A stretch of DNA of 64,000 nt from MWBV01 sp964418095. GTDB lineage: Archaea > Nanobdellota > Nanobdellia > Pacearchaeales > GW2011-AR1. The notes under the pieces are model-generated. The model searched no databases and was not told the origin of the DNA. It saw only the letters and a list, made by a program, of their open reading frames with translations. Shown here in pieces: positions 9,980-17,683 of the stretch. The translations under genes were made by a program, and so were the position numbers. Each line of letters begins with the position of its first letter. Position 1 is the first letter of the stretch. The stretch is taken from contig CAYQKM010000002.1 of assembly GCA_964418095.1 (NCBI GenBank), forward strand, positions 1-64,000, written 5' to 3'.

Positions 9980-10936
9980 ATGAAAATAAAAGATAAATCA
10001 CTTATTTTTTTTCTTATACTTGAGGTTTTCTTAGTTGTAATCCTTTTTTCTCTTTTTCCTAGCAAAGTCTCTGCAGGTGTTGGAGTAAATAATGTAACTG
10101 TAATTACTTATCTAGATATAGGAAATGTTTATCCTGAATTATTTAATGTAACTGTTCAGAATAATGCCTCCTCTATTGTGCTTATTCCTAATTCTACAAG
10201 GAAGGTTTTTTGTTCGGGAATAGCAGTAGATTATAATGGATGGAATGATTTAAGTCACGCTTCAGCAGTTTTCTTTGATTATTCTAATTCAACATATAGC
10301 TCTTTAGATGATAATAATCTTCATTACACTAACTCCTCTTGTACAATAGTCTCAGAAGGGACATATAGTGCTTTGGTAAATTGCACTTTTGATATATGGT
10401 ATTATGCAAATCCTGGAAAATGGAACTGCACAATTAAAGTCAATGACTCCTTTAATAAAGCAGGATATGGAAGTGATGATATCTCTATTTCAAGCTTATT
10501 AGGGCTAGGACTTCCAGATTATATACATTATGGAACAGTTAATGCAACAGAATATTCATTTGAAAATGCCTCCCAAGTAACTAATTATGGGAATGTAAAA
10601 ATCAATCTCTCTCTTAGTGGATATGGATTTCAGCCTAACGACGGAAATGCAATGAATTGTACATTAGGAACAATAAAAAATATCTCCATACTTCACGAAA
10701 AATACAATCTAACACAAAGTAATCCTGTAATTTCTTCCTTTGATGATTTGCTTAAAAATTATGTTAATCTTACCTCTTCACCAGTTGTAAAGAGATTTGA
10801 ATTAGAATACAGACAAAATGATATAGTTAATGAAGCAATAAAGCCAACTTACTGGAGAATTTATGTTCCACTTGGAGTTGGAGGAACATGTCAGGGAAAT
10901 ATTGTATTTGGAGCAACTGTCAGCCCAGAAAACTAA
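9980..10936 (+). CDS. Secreted, sequon-rich protein of unknown function
   Basis: 318 residues with a signal peptide or uncleaved anchor (LIFFLILEVFLVVILFSLF, then KVSAG). The rest is beta-rich with many Asn-X-Ser/Thr sites and scattered Cys residues. I recognise no catalytic motif. It follows the two paralogous secreted proteins by a single base, so probably belongs to the same transcript and acts at the cell surface with them. A 45-codon hydrophobic open stretch follows the stop codon in the same frame. Confidence 0.8.
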   Translation: MKIKDKSLIFFLILEVFLVVILFSLFPSKVSAGVGVNNVTVITYLDIGNVYPELFNVTVQNNASSIVLIPNSTRKVFCSGIAVDYNGWNDLSHASAVFFDYSNSTYSSLDDNNLHYTNSSCTIVSEGTYSALVNCTFDIWYYANPGKWNCTIKVNDSFNKAGYGSDDISISSLLGLGLPDYIHYGTVNATEYSFENASQVTNYGNVKINLSLSGYGFQPNDGNAMNCTLGTIKNISILHEKYNLTQSNPVISSFDDLLKNYVNLTSSPVVKRFELEYRQNDIVNEAIKPTYWRIYVPLGVGGTCQGNIVFGATVSPEN

Positions 10937-11074
10937 TTTCTAAAAATAATAAACTGGAAAAGATTCTTATTTTTACTTCTGGCATTATTATCCCTAACTT
11001 TAGCTTTTATTACTAGTTATGGGTTTATTCTAAGAGCAATAATTTTAGTTTTAATTAATCAAAAGAATTATTAA
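10937..11074 (+). other. In-frame hydrophobic open stretch directly after a stop codon
   Basis: Immediately after TAA 10934-10936, the same frame stays open for 45 codons and encodes a basic N-side (IINWKR) followed by a strongly hydrophobic segment (FLFLLLALLSLTLAFITSYG, then a second one). There is no ATG, GTG or TTG in frame. It could be a former C-terminal membrane anchor cut off by a nonsense change, a readthrough product, a small gene with an unusual start, or chance. Confidence 0.3.
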
Positions 11075-11165
11075 AAAACACCCAGAATAAAAAAATAATC
11101 TATTTTTTGAATATATTTAAATAGGTTCGCACAATTAGTAACCTATAATTGAGGGAATATAACCT

Positions 11166-11999
11166 ATGAATAAAGATGAATTTTTAAAAAAACTTAAAAT
11201 AGAATTAAAGATTTCTAAAAATTCTGAATATACTCTAAGAAATTATTTAGATTCAAATAAAAAATTTTTAGACTACATTAACAAAGATCCAGAAAAAGCA
11301 ACAGAAGATGATGTTAAATTATATTTAGCTGAAAATCTAACAACATACTCATCATCCTCCCTAATAGTTTTTCTTTCAGCAATAAAATACTCTTTTTCAA
11401 ATATCTTGCATAAAGATATAACTTTAAACATAAAACGCCCAAAAAAAGAAAAGAAAATTCCAACTGTTTTAACAAAAGAAGAAATAAAGAAGTTAATTGA
11501 ATCAATTGACACAAAAAAATCAAAACTTATGGTTTCTTTTATGTATGCTTGCGGATTTAGAGTATCAGAGATGGTTAATCTTAAATTAGGGGATTTAAAC
11601 TTTCAAGAAAAAGTAGGGAGTGTTCGCCAGGGAAAAGGGAAAAAAGATAGAATATTTAATATCCCGGAATTTCTTTTAGAAGAACTTGAAGCACACATAG
11701 AAAATCAAAAGAGAAATAACCAGGAATACCTTTTTACAGGGCCTAAAGGTAAACTTTCAGAAAGAAATATGCAAAAAATAATTTCAAATGCAGGGAAAAG
11801 GGCAGGACTTCAAAAGAGTGTCCATTGCCACACTCTTAGACACAGCTTTGCAACCCATCTTTTAGAAAATGGAGTAGACATAAGAAAAATACAAGAACTT
11901 TTAGGACATAGTGATCTTTCAACAACTCAGATTTACACCCATATTTCAAGAGAAGAATTAAAAAAAATAAAATCTCCTATAGATGAGGTAATGCAATGA
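11166..11999 (+). CDS. xerA: Tyrosine recombinase, XerA/XerC-D family
   Basis: 277 residues. An N-terminal SAM-like core-binding domain (1-85) precedes a catalytic domain with the expected residues: Arg in ACGFRVSEM, H-x-x-R in HTLRHSF, His in LLGHSDLSTTQ, and the Tyr nucleophile in IYTHIS. Length and layout match archaeal XerA, which resolves chromosome dimers at dif; members of this family also act as integrases for mobile elements. A promoter-like TATTTAAAT lies at about 11113. Its last bases overlap the next gene (ATGA), so the two are translationally coupled. Confidence 0.95.
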   Translation: MNKDEFLKKLKIELKISKNSEYTLRNYLDSNKKFLDYINKDPEKATEDDVKLYLAENLTTYSSSSLIVFLSAIKYSFSNILHKDITLNIKRPKKEKKIPTVLTKEEIKKLIESIDTKKSKLMVSFMYACGFRVSEMVNLKLGDLNFQEKVGSVRQGKGKKDRIFNIPEFLLEELEAHIENQKRNNQEYLFTGPKGKLSERNMQKIISNAGKRAGLQKSVHCHTLRHSFATHLLENGVDIRKIQELLGHSDLSTTQIYTHISREELKKIKSPIDEVMQ

Positions 12000-12424
12000 G
12001 ATGCCCCAAATGCGGACACGAGTTTGATCACACGCATACACAAGAAATAGATAGAGGAAAATCTCAAAAAAGAGGAATGATAGAAAAATTTTCAGAAGGA
12101 AAACACATGTCTAGAGCACCTTTTGGATATGAATGGGATTTAAAATCAAAAATCTTAGTCCCAACACAAAGCTCAAGGGAAGTTGAGGAAATTTTTGAAG
12201 AATTTTTACAACAAGATGCGAATCTCTCAATACTTGCACAAAAACACAATCTCTCTGTAAATGGATTAAAAAAAATACTTAGAAACTTTGCATATGTTGG
12301 AAAAGTTAAGTTTGATGGGCAAATTAGAGAAGGAAAACACAAACCCTTAGTCTCAACAACACTATTTAATCATGTACAAGATAAATTAGAAAAAACAAAA
12401 AGAAAGAGAATCCTTTCTCCCTGA
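11996..12424 (+). CDS. Stand-alone serine-recombinase 'Recombinase' domain with N-terminal zinc ribbon
   Basis: 142 residues. The N-terminus has CPKCG and later His residues (HTHTQ) that could bind zinc. Residues 40-135 match the DNA-binding 'Recombinase' domain (PF07508) of large serine recombinases: RAPFGYEWD, ILVPTQSSREVEEIFEEF, a helix-turn-helix-like LAQKHNLSVNGLKKILRN, and AYVGKVKFDGQI. The catalytic resolvase domain with its Ser nucleophile is absent. The start overlaps the stop of the tyrosine recombinase by 4 nt. It may be a DNA-binding partner or a relic; I infer a role in recombination from context only. Confidence 0.8.
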   Translation: MRCPKCGHEFDHTHTQEIDRGKSQKRGMIEKFSEGKHMSRAPFGYEWDLKSKILVPTQSSREVEEIFEEFLQQDANLSILAQKHNLSVNGLKKILRNFAYVGKVKFDGQIREGKHKPLVSTTLFNHVQDKLEKTKRKRILSP

Positions 12425-12447
12425 ATAATCTTTTAAAAATTCTTTCT

Positions 12448-12765
12448 TTATGCCTTGTTTAAATCTTTCTTAATTTCTGAAAATGGAAATGGTAATTCAT
12501 TTGTAGAGAATGTAATATACCTAAAGAAATAATATTGATGAGTGTTCCAAGTTTCAGACATTTTTGATAAATCATCTATTCTTTTTTTAGTAAAGAGAAC
12601 ATGAAAGAAATTTATAATAAAGAAAACCGCAATTAAACAACCCCAAGCATAAAATGTTATTCCAGATACAATTAAAACAGGAAGTCTCATAAGAGTATCT
12701 TTTATTACTTCCTCATTAGGCTGCCTTTTCTTTTCAACCTTCTTTTTTTTATCTTTATTTTCCAT
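12448..12765 (-). CDS. Small membrane protein, DUF4389-like
   Basis: 105 residues. A Lys-rich cytoplasmic N-terminus (1-20) is followed by two adjacent hydrophobic helices (about 28-60) and a C-terminal part with W-NTHQYYFFRYITFSTNELPFPF, which resembles the DUF4389 signature. It lies 11 nt after the DUF2752-like gene on the same strand. Function unknown; family placement is from motif resemblance only. Confidence 0.65.
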   Translation of the reverse strand: MENKDKKKKVEKKRQPNEEVIKDTLMRLPVLIVSGITFYAWGCLIAVFFIINFFHVLFTKKRIDDLSKMSETWNTHQYYFFRYITFSTNELPFPFSEIKKDLNKA

Positions 12766-12776
12766 ATTCTTTTATA

Positions 12777-13106
12777 TTATTGTTCTTTGTTTTTTATAAA
12801 TGCTTTGAAAAAGTCTAAGACTAAAATGATTACCATAATTAATAAAACAAGTATTGAAAGAGGATTAAACTCTATTGCTCTCTGAAAATTTCCTCTTAAT
12901 ATACTCGAAACCCCCCGAGTTATTCCAACAGAATAACAATATTTCCCCAACACTGCAGAGCAAATAGAGAGATTATGAGTTTTTTCAACAATACTAAATG
13001 GAAGAGCTCTAAGTAAAACTAAGATTCCTAAAAAAGTAAAAAACCTATATTTAGGATAACTTAAACTAATTAGTTTTGAAAAGAACTTCTTTAACTTCGA
13101 ACCCAT
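12777..13106 (-). CDS. Small membrane protein, DUF2752-like
   Basis: 109 residues with hydrophobic segments near 20-38 and 84-102. Between them lies CYSVGITRGVSSILRGNF and AIEFNPL, matching the DUF2752 pattern (C-x-x-x-G-x-T-R-x-x-x-x-x-x-x-G, then NP). In other prokaryotes DUF2752 proteins are often found next to TM2-domain proteins, as here. The start overlaps the end of the TM2 gene by 16 nt. Function unknown. Confidence 0.7.
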   Translation of the reverse strand: MGSKLKKFFSKLISLSYPKYRFFTFLGILVLLRALPFSIVEKTHNLSICSAVLGKYCYSVGITRGVSSILRGNFQRAIEFNPLSILVLLIMVIILVLDFFKAFIKNKEQ

Positions 13107-13360
13107 TCAACGTTTTTAAATTCGTGTTTTGTTGCAATTAGTATTAAATCAACTAACCACCAGATACCACAACCTCCAAAGGTAATTAGTTTTAATATTC
13201 CTAGGAAGATATGTCCCATCATAAATCTGTCCACTCCAAACCACCCAAAAATAATCGACATCACTAGTGCCAAGACCCATTCAACCTGTTTCTTTTTTTC
13301 TTTTGGTTTAATAGGTATTTTTTTCTTCTGAGAATTTATAACCCTCTTTTTTTTAGCCAT
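13091..13360 (-). CDS. TM2-domain membrane protein
   Basis: 89 residues. A Lys-rich N-terminus (1-25) is followed by two transmembrane helices joined by a short turn: LALVMSIIFGWFGVDRFMMG and LGILKLITFGGCGIWWLVDL. The GxxGxDRF...G and W-x-x-D-L pattern is the TM2 domain (PF05154). It lies 30 nt downstream of rps9 and may be co-transcribed with the ribosomal protein genes. The cellular role of archaeal TM2 proteins is unknown. Confidence 0.85.
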   Translation of the reverse strand: MAKKKRVINSQKKKIPIKPKEKKKQVEWVLALVMSIIFGWFGVDRFMMGHIFLGILKLITFGGCGIWWLVDLILIATKHEFKNVEWVRS

Positions 13361-13390
13361 ATTTATATTAAGAATTCCTCTTTTATAAAA

Positions 13391-13792
13391 TTACCTATAT
13401 GAGGTTTGTCTCTTAGCTCTTGCCTTAGAATCTCCAGGCTTACACGCTTCCTTTCTCCTTACATCTGCAATTAAAAGATTTCTATCATAATTATAATATG
13501 CTTTTTCTAATTCTATTGAATTTGTAAACTTAATAATTGCTCTTGCTAGAGCAAGTCTTGCAGCATCTATTTGCCCTTTTTCTCCACCCCCCTTAATAGA
13601 TATTTTAACATCAAAGTTTATTTTTCCTAGAATTTTTTCTGCAATTAAGAGTGGCTCACTTATTCTCAAAACATCAAATTTGTGAATATTTTCATAATTA
13701 ACTTTATTTAGGGTTATTTTCCCTGCTCCTTCTTTTATTTCTGCTCTTGCAACAGCAGATTTCCTTTTTCCAGAAGTTATTATTTTGCTCAT
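13391..13792 (-). CDS. rps9: 30S ribosomal protein uS9
   Basis: 133 residues, normal archaeal length. The N-terminal GKRKSAVARAEI, the central GGGEKGQIDAARLALARAI and the C-terminal RRKEACKPGDSKARAKRQ tail with a final TSYR are diagnostic; the tail reaches the P-site tRNA in the ribosome. The start overlaps the stop of rpl13 by 4 nt, and the order eL18-uL13-uS9 is the conserved archaeal one. Confidence 0.98.
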   Translation of the reverse strand: MSKIITSGKRKSAVARAEIKEGAGKITLNKVNYENIHKFDVLRISEPLLIAEKILGKINFDVKISIKGGGEKGQIDAARLALARAIIKFTNSIELEKAYYNYDRNLLIADVRRKEACKPGDSKARAKRQTSYR

Positions 13793-14181
13793 TTTGAAAT
13801 TTCCCCCACATTAAAATATTTTTGTTTATCTTCTTTATTTAATGAAATTGTTTTAATATTCTTTAATTCTTCAGGAACTCCTTTATAGCACATTATTCTC
13901 TTAAATGCTTCTCTACCCCTACCCTCTCTATGATCAGGAAGCATCCCCCTTATTGCCCTTTTTACAATTTTTTCACTTGTCCTTGAAACTTTTGGACCTA
14001 TTTGCCTTGTTCCAACTCTACTTCTTTTTATTAAAAGTGAATCCTCTGCAAACTTTTTATTTCCTGTTATAATTACTTTTTCACAATTAATTATTTTTAT
14101 TTCTTCTCCTTTTAGTGCTTCTTTTGCAGCAAAGCTTGCTAATCTTCCTAAGACAGTATTTTCCCCATTTATTACTTTCAT
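13789..14181 (-). CDS. rpl13: 50S ribosomal protein uL13
   Basis: 130 residues. Recognisable by the N-terminal VINGENTVLGRLASFAAKEA, IINCEKVIITGNK, and the GMLPDHREGRGREAFKRI segment. An early-assembling large-subunit protein. It overlaps rpl18e (upstream) and rps9 (downstream) by 4 nt each, so the three are translationally coupled. Confidence 0.98.
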   Translation of the reverse strand: MKVINGENTVLGRLASFAAKEALKGEEIKIINCEKVIITGNKKFAEDSLLIKRSRVGTRQIGPKVSRTSEKIVKRAIRGMLPDHREGRGREAFKRIMCYKGVPEELKNIKTISLNKEDKQKYFNVGEISK

Positions 14182-14549
14182 TTTTTTAATATCCTTATTC
14201 CCTTACCTGAAGGGTTTGATTTAATTTCTTCACTAATATAAGCAACTTGGCATTTTGAACTTAATAATTTTTCTTTTGCCTTTTCTGAAAAGCTTAGTGC
14301 AACAACTTTAACTTTTTTAGTTAACTCTCCTTGAGAAAGTACTTTTCCAGGAATTACTAAAATTTCACCTTCTTTTGATTCTTTATCTATCTCTTCTAGA
14401 TTAACACATATTCTTTTCCTTCTTGGGCCAGATAAAGCTCCTGCAACTTCAATCCATTTTTCTTGTTTTTTAGCATTAATTATTGTATTAACTAATTCTG
14501 GATTACTTTTTTTACTTGCTTGCTTAGATATTTTTGTCTTTGATTTCAT
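14178..14549 (-). CDS. rpl18e: 50S ribosomal protein eL18
   Basis: 123 residues, an archaeal/eukaryotic-type large-subunit protein with homology to uL15. Motifs include ALSGPRRKRICVNLEEI, VIPGKVLSQGELTKKV and VALSFSEKAKEKL. First gene of the eL18-uL13-uS9 cluster. In most archaea it directly follows rpo3 (rpoD); here it is separated from rpo3 by about 6.4 kb of foreign-looking DNA and so needs its own promoter (TTTATAAA near 14648-14656). Confidence 0.97.
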   Translation of the reverse strand: MKSKTKISKQASKKSNPELVNTIINAKKQEKWIEVAGALSGPRRKRICVNLEEIDKESKEGEILVIPGKVLSQGELTKKVKVVALSFSEKAKEKLLSSKCQVAYISEEIKSNPSGKGIRILKK

Positions 14550-14580
14550 TTTTTATCTTTGGGGTTTATGAGGCAATTAA

Positions 14581-14604
14581 TAGAGTTTAGAATATCTAAC
14601 TCTA
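14581..14604 (-). promoter_or_regulatory. Hairpin in the likely 5' leader of rpl18e
   Basis: TAGAGTTTAGA and TCTAACTCTA form a 10-bp stem with one bulged base and an ATA loop, 32 nt upstream of the rpl18e start. It lies downstream of a TATA-like box at about 14650, so would be in the transcript. It could be an autoregulatory leader element or the remains of a processing or termination site. Confidence 0.3.
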
Positions 14605-14664
14605 CTATCGCTTGCGCTCGCAGATGAATTGTTAAAAATAATTTGTTTTATAAACCTTTTGATA

Positions 14665-14748
14665 TGCAGGAGAGAGGATTCGAACCTCCGAACTCACTGA
14701 GAGACGAGATTTTGAGTCTCGCGCGTTTGACCACTTCGCTACTCCTGC
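14665..14748 (-). tRNA. tRNA-Leu (anticodon CAA)
   Basis: Folds as a class II tRNA on the minus strand: acceptor GCAGGAG/CTCCTGC, D-stem GCG/CGC, anticodon stem CGAGA/TCTCG with loop CTCAAAA (anticodon CAA, reads UUG), long variable arm, and T-arm with TTCGAAT. Discriminator A; CCA is not encoded. A TATA-like box (reverse of TATAAAAA near 14772) lies at the right distance upstream. Confidence 0.96.
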
Positions 14749-14828
14749 TTATTTCTACAAAATCAAATCTCTATAAAAACCTTTATTTTTAAATTTGGTG
14801 TAACTGCATAGTAGGTATAAAATGAAAA

Positions 14829-14838
14829 GGTTTATAAA
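14829..14838 (+). promoter_or_regulatory. Archaeal promoter (BRE-like AAAAGG + TTTATAAA), leaderless
   Basis: AAAAGGTTTATAAA is centred about 25 nt upstream of ATG 14860. Transcription would therefore begin at or next to the start codon, giving a leaderless mRNA for the coiled-coil gene and the two genes behind it. Confidence 0.7.
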
Positions 14839-14859
14839 GTTTGTAACTACTATATAATT

Positions 14860-15321
14860 ATGGAAATTAAAGGAATTAATTTAGACTCATTAAACTTAAA
14901 AGATCTTGAAAAACCCGAAATAGCTGGTTTTTCAGCTAAAGAAGCATTAGATATATTTGGAAAAGAAAGAGTGAACTCTTTAAAGAAATCTATTCATGAG
15001 ATTGAGCAGCTTATTGAAGAAAGGAAAAAGTTAAGTTTAGAGTTTATTAAAGAAGGAGATGCAATAAAATCTGAAATAAATAATTTAATCTTAACTAATG
15101 AGACAACATTAAGGGCACTTGGGCAAAGCGAAGCACTTTCAGAAAAAAATGCTCTCAGGAATAAAAAAATAGAAATCTCTGAATTGCAATTAAATGAAAA
15201 AATAGATTGTTGGAAAGATATTGCTCTCTTAAAAAAAGAGCTTAGAATACACGAAAAAGAATTAAGTGAAAAGGAACACAGGATTAGAGAATTAAATGAA
15301 CTTTTAGAAAGAGGAGATTAA
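14860..15321 (+). CDS. Coiled-coil protein of unknown function
   Basis: 153 residues. After a short N-terminal segment (1-35), nearly the whole protein is charged and helical with heptad-like spacing (35-150), so it should form a long coiled coil; no Cys-rich or catalytic motif and no membrane segment are seen. First gene of a three-gene plus-strand unit ending in a VirD4/HerA-like ATPase. Expressed from the leaderless promoter at 14829-14838. Possibly a structural partner of the ATPase; this is inference from position. Confidence 0.75.
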   Translation: MEIKGINLDSLNLKDLEKPEIAGFSAKEALDIFGKERVNSLKKSIHEIEQLIEERKKLSLEFIKEGDAIKSEINNLILTNETTLRALGQSEALSEKNALRNKKIEISELQLNEKIDCWKDIALLKKELRIHEKELSEKEHRIRELNELLERGD

Positions 15322-15322
15322 A

Positions 15323-15661
15323 ATGAATCCAGAAAACAAAATAAATTTTAATACAGCACTAGACACTAAACTAATCCTACTTGAAGCACTTAGAGACTAT
15401 GGAAACCAAGACCGCCAAGTTTCAAGGGACTTGATTAGAGAAGTTAATGGGGCTTTAGGAGATTATATTGCTTTTTATAGAGTAATTAGACTTTTAGAAC
15501 ATGAACCCTCTGAACTAAAAGACCTCTGCAACCATTTTAATTCCAGCAAGGAAAATATATTGAAAGACATGCAAGAAAACTATTCTAATGAATTAAATTT
15601 TTTAAAAAACATAGGAGGAAATTATTCACCTTATCCAATGTCTTTATCTTGGTTTGATTAA
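15323..15661 (+). CDS. Small soluble protein of unknown function
   Basis: 112 residues, mostly charged and helical, with no recognised motif or membrane segment. Starts one base after the stop of the coiled-coil gene and ends 15 nt before the ATPase gene, so the three are almost certainly co-transcribed. Function unknown; possibly an accessory factor of the ATPase. Confidence 0.7.
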   Translation: MNPENKINFNTALDTKLILLEALRDYGNQDRQVSRDLIREVNGALGDYIAFYRVIRLLEHEPSELKDLCNHFNSSKENILKDMQENYSNELNFLKNIGGNYSPYPMSLSWFD

Positions 15662-15676
15662 AATTCTTAAAATAAA

Positions 15677-17683
15677 ATGGCTTATCAAAAACTAACCTCA
15701 ATAGAAGAAATGAGTTCTAAACTTAAACCAATACTTGGAAGAAAAATAGATGAACTTTATTTTAGATACTCTGTTTCAGAATCTCAAGAAGAGAAAAACC
15801 AAATAATTCAAATTTTAAGTGTTTTATATCAAAAATATCTGGGTGAATTTTTAGATAAAAAAGTTTTACTTGAGCCCCCAAAACAATTAGCTGTTTCAGG
15901 AGAATATGATTTAGCAGATGTAGTTTATGCTGGTAAGGAATTATTTCCATTTTCATTAAGAGAACAAGACTGGCCAAGGCACATGTGTATAAGTGGAATG
16001 AGTGGTTCTGGAAAAACAACTTTTGCATTAAACATTCTTCAAAGATTCATAGAAAAAGATAAACCTTTTTTAGTTTTTGACTGGAAAAAAAGTTTTAGAA
16101 GTTTAATGAATAGTGATCCGTCTATTTTATGTTTTACAGTAGGTAATAATTCAATTAGTAATTTGTTTAAAACAAATATTAATATCCCTCCAAAAAATGT
16201 TTCACCTAAAGAATGGATAAATACTTTATGTGATTTATTAGCAGAGAGCTTCTGCGTTTCTTTTGGAGTGCATAAAATACTCTTAGAAACATTAGATGAA
16301 GTTTTTGAAGGGTGGGGTGTTTACGCCGGCTCACAACACTATCCAAATTGGCAACACATTAAAAAGATGCTTGAAATAAAAGCAAGAGAATCAAGAGGAA
16401 GAGAAGCAACATGGTATGAAAGTGCTCTTAGAATAGCAGCTGTCCTTACATTCGGAGACTTTGGAAAAGTAATTAATTATGATGGCAAGAAAAGCCTTTC
16501 AATAGAAGAATTATTTGACAAGAGAGTAATTTTTGAATTAAATTCTTTAGGAAACATAGAAAAAAAATTCTTCTCAGAATATATTTTAACTTACATCTTT
16601 AAATTAAAAAAATCAAATTCAGAAAAAATAACTAATGATTTTAATCACGCTATTTTAGTAGATGAAGCACATAATATTTTCCTCAAGGGTAAAACTTACT
16701 TTCTTTCAGAGTCAATTACAGATATGATTTATAGAGAAATGAGGGAGTATGGAACAAGTCTTATCTGTTTAGATCAACACGTTTCTAAATTAAGTGATAG
16801 TGTAAAAGGGAATAGTGCTTGCCATGTAGCATTTCAACAACAGCTACCTCAAGATGTATATGATATAAGTTCCATAATGCAATTACCAGAAAAAAAAGAA
16901 ATATTCACACAACTTCCAGTAGGGCACGCAATTGTTAAGCTTTCAGAAAGATACACAAATCCTTTTTTAGTGAAATCTCCTTATATTGATATTAGAAATA
17001 ACACTGTCTCAGATAATAAGATACTCTCAAAAATGGATTGTGAAATCCAAGCAATTGAGGTAGAAAAAAACGATCCTGAATTTAAAGAAGCTCTTCTTCA
17101 AGAAAATTTTAATCAACCTGTTTTAGAACCTGTTTCTGAAATTCCTACTAACACACACATTAAAATTTTTCCTAGTTATAATTCAAACCTAACAAAAGTT
17201 CAAGAGGTTCTTTATGACTTTATAACTAAACAAGTTAAAGAAAAAGGGCTTTCAATAAAACAAGCTGAAAAAGCATTGGAAAAAGGACTCTCAGAAAAAC
17301 TTTACAAAGAATCAGATATTCTTTTAGCTACAAATTATTTTTTACAAAAAGAAATGTCTAAGCCAACTAACTCTAGTTTACAAGACACCTATAATACAGA
17401 AAACCCCTCTAAAAGTAATCTTCTTATAAGAAATACTGAAAAAACTAGTGAGAAAAACAGATTACATGTATTTGAAAATCAAGATGAATTAAAGTTTATT
17501 GATTTCCTTAAGTATAATCCTAATCATAACTTAAGCACTGTTGAAATTTATAGGAGAGTAGGATTATCTACAAGAAAAGGAAATATAATTAAAAACACCC
17601 TTCTTTCTAAAAAGATGATTAAAGTGTATGAAGAAAGAAATAATAAGGGATGGAAAAAAGTAATTAGATTAAACAGAAATTAA
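15677..17683 (+). CDS. VirD4/HerA-like (FtsK superfamily) ATPase with C-terminal winged helix
   Basis: 668 residues. Walker A GMSGSGKTTF (about 112-121) and FLVFDWK follow an N-terminal region. Walker B is ILVDEAHNIF, followed by YREMREYGTSLICLDQH, typical of HerA/VirD4-type pumping ATPases that move DNA or protein. Residues 600-668 look like a winged helix (LSTVEIYRRVGLSTRKGNII...KKMIKVYEER). No N-terminal membrane helices, unlike classical VirD4. Last gene of the three-gene unit in the segment that splits the ribosomal operon. A DNA transfer or packaging role for a mobile element fits but is inferred. Confidence 0.85.
   Translation: MAYQKLTSIEEMSSKLKPILGRKIDELYFRYSVSESQEEKNQIIQILSVLYQKYLGEFLDKKVLLEPPKQLAVSGEYDLADVVYAGKELFPFSLREQDWPRHMCISGMSGSGKTTFALNILQRFIEKDKPFLVFDWKKSFRSLMNSDPSILCFTVGNNSISNLFKTNINIPPKNVSPKEWINTLCDLLAESFCVSFGVHKILLETLDEVFEGWGVYAGSQHYPNWQHIKKMLEIKARESRGREATWYESALRIAAVLTFGDFGKVINYDGKKSLSIEELFDKRVIFELNSLGNIEKKFFSEYILTYIFKLKKSNSEKITNDFNHAILVDEAHNIFLKGKTYFLSESITDMIYREMREYGTSLICLDQHVSKLSDSVKGNSACHVAFQQQLPQDVYDISSIMQLPEKKEIFTQLPVGHAIVKLSERYTNPFLVKSPYIDIRNNTVSDNKILSKMDCEIQAIEVEKNDPEFKEALLQENFNQPVLEPVSEIPTNTHIKIFPSYNSNLTKVQEVLYDFITKQVKEKGLSIKQAEKALEKGLSEKLYKESDILLATNYFLQKEMSKPTNSSLQDTYNTENPSKSNLLIRNTEKTSEKNRLHVFENQDELKFIDFLKYNPNHNLSTVEIYRRVGLSTRKGNIIKNTLLSKKMIKVYEERNNKGWKKVIRLNRN

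Noticed and set aside
11166..11999. The tyrosine recombinase as the integrase of the 14.6-20.9 kb segment
   Set aside because: It is separated from that segment by ribosomal protein and membrane-protein genes; a role in chromosome resolution is equally likely.
14665..14748. tRNA-Leu as the attachment site for the inserted segment
   Set aside because: The inserted genes lie on its 5' side, whereas integration normally uses the 3' part, and no duplicated tRNA fragment was found near 20.9 kb.
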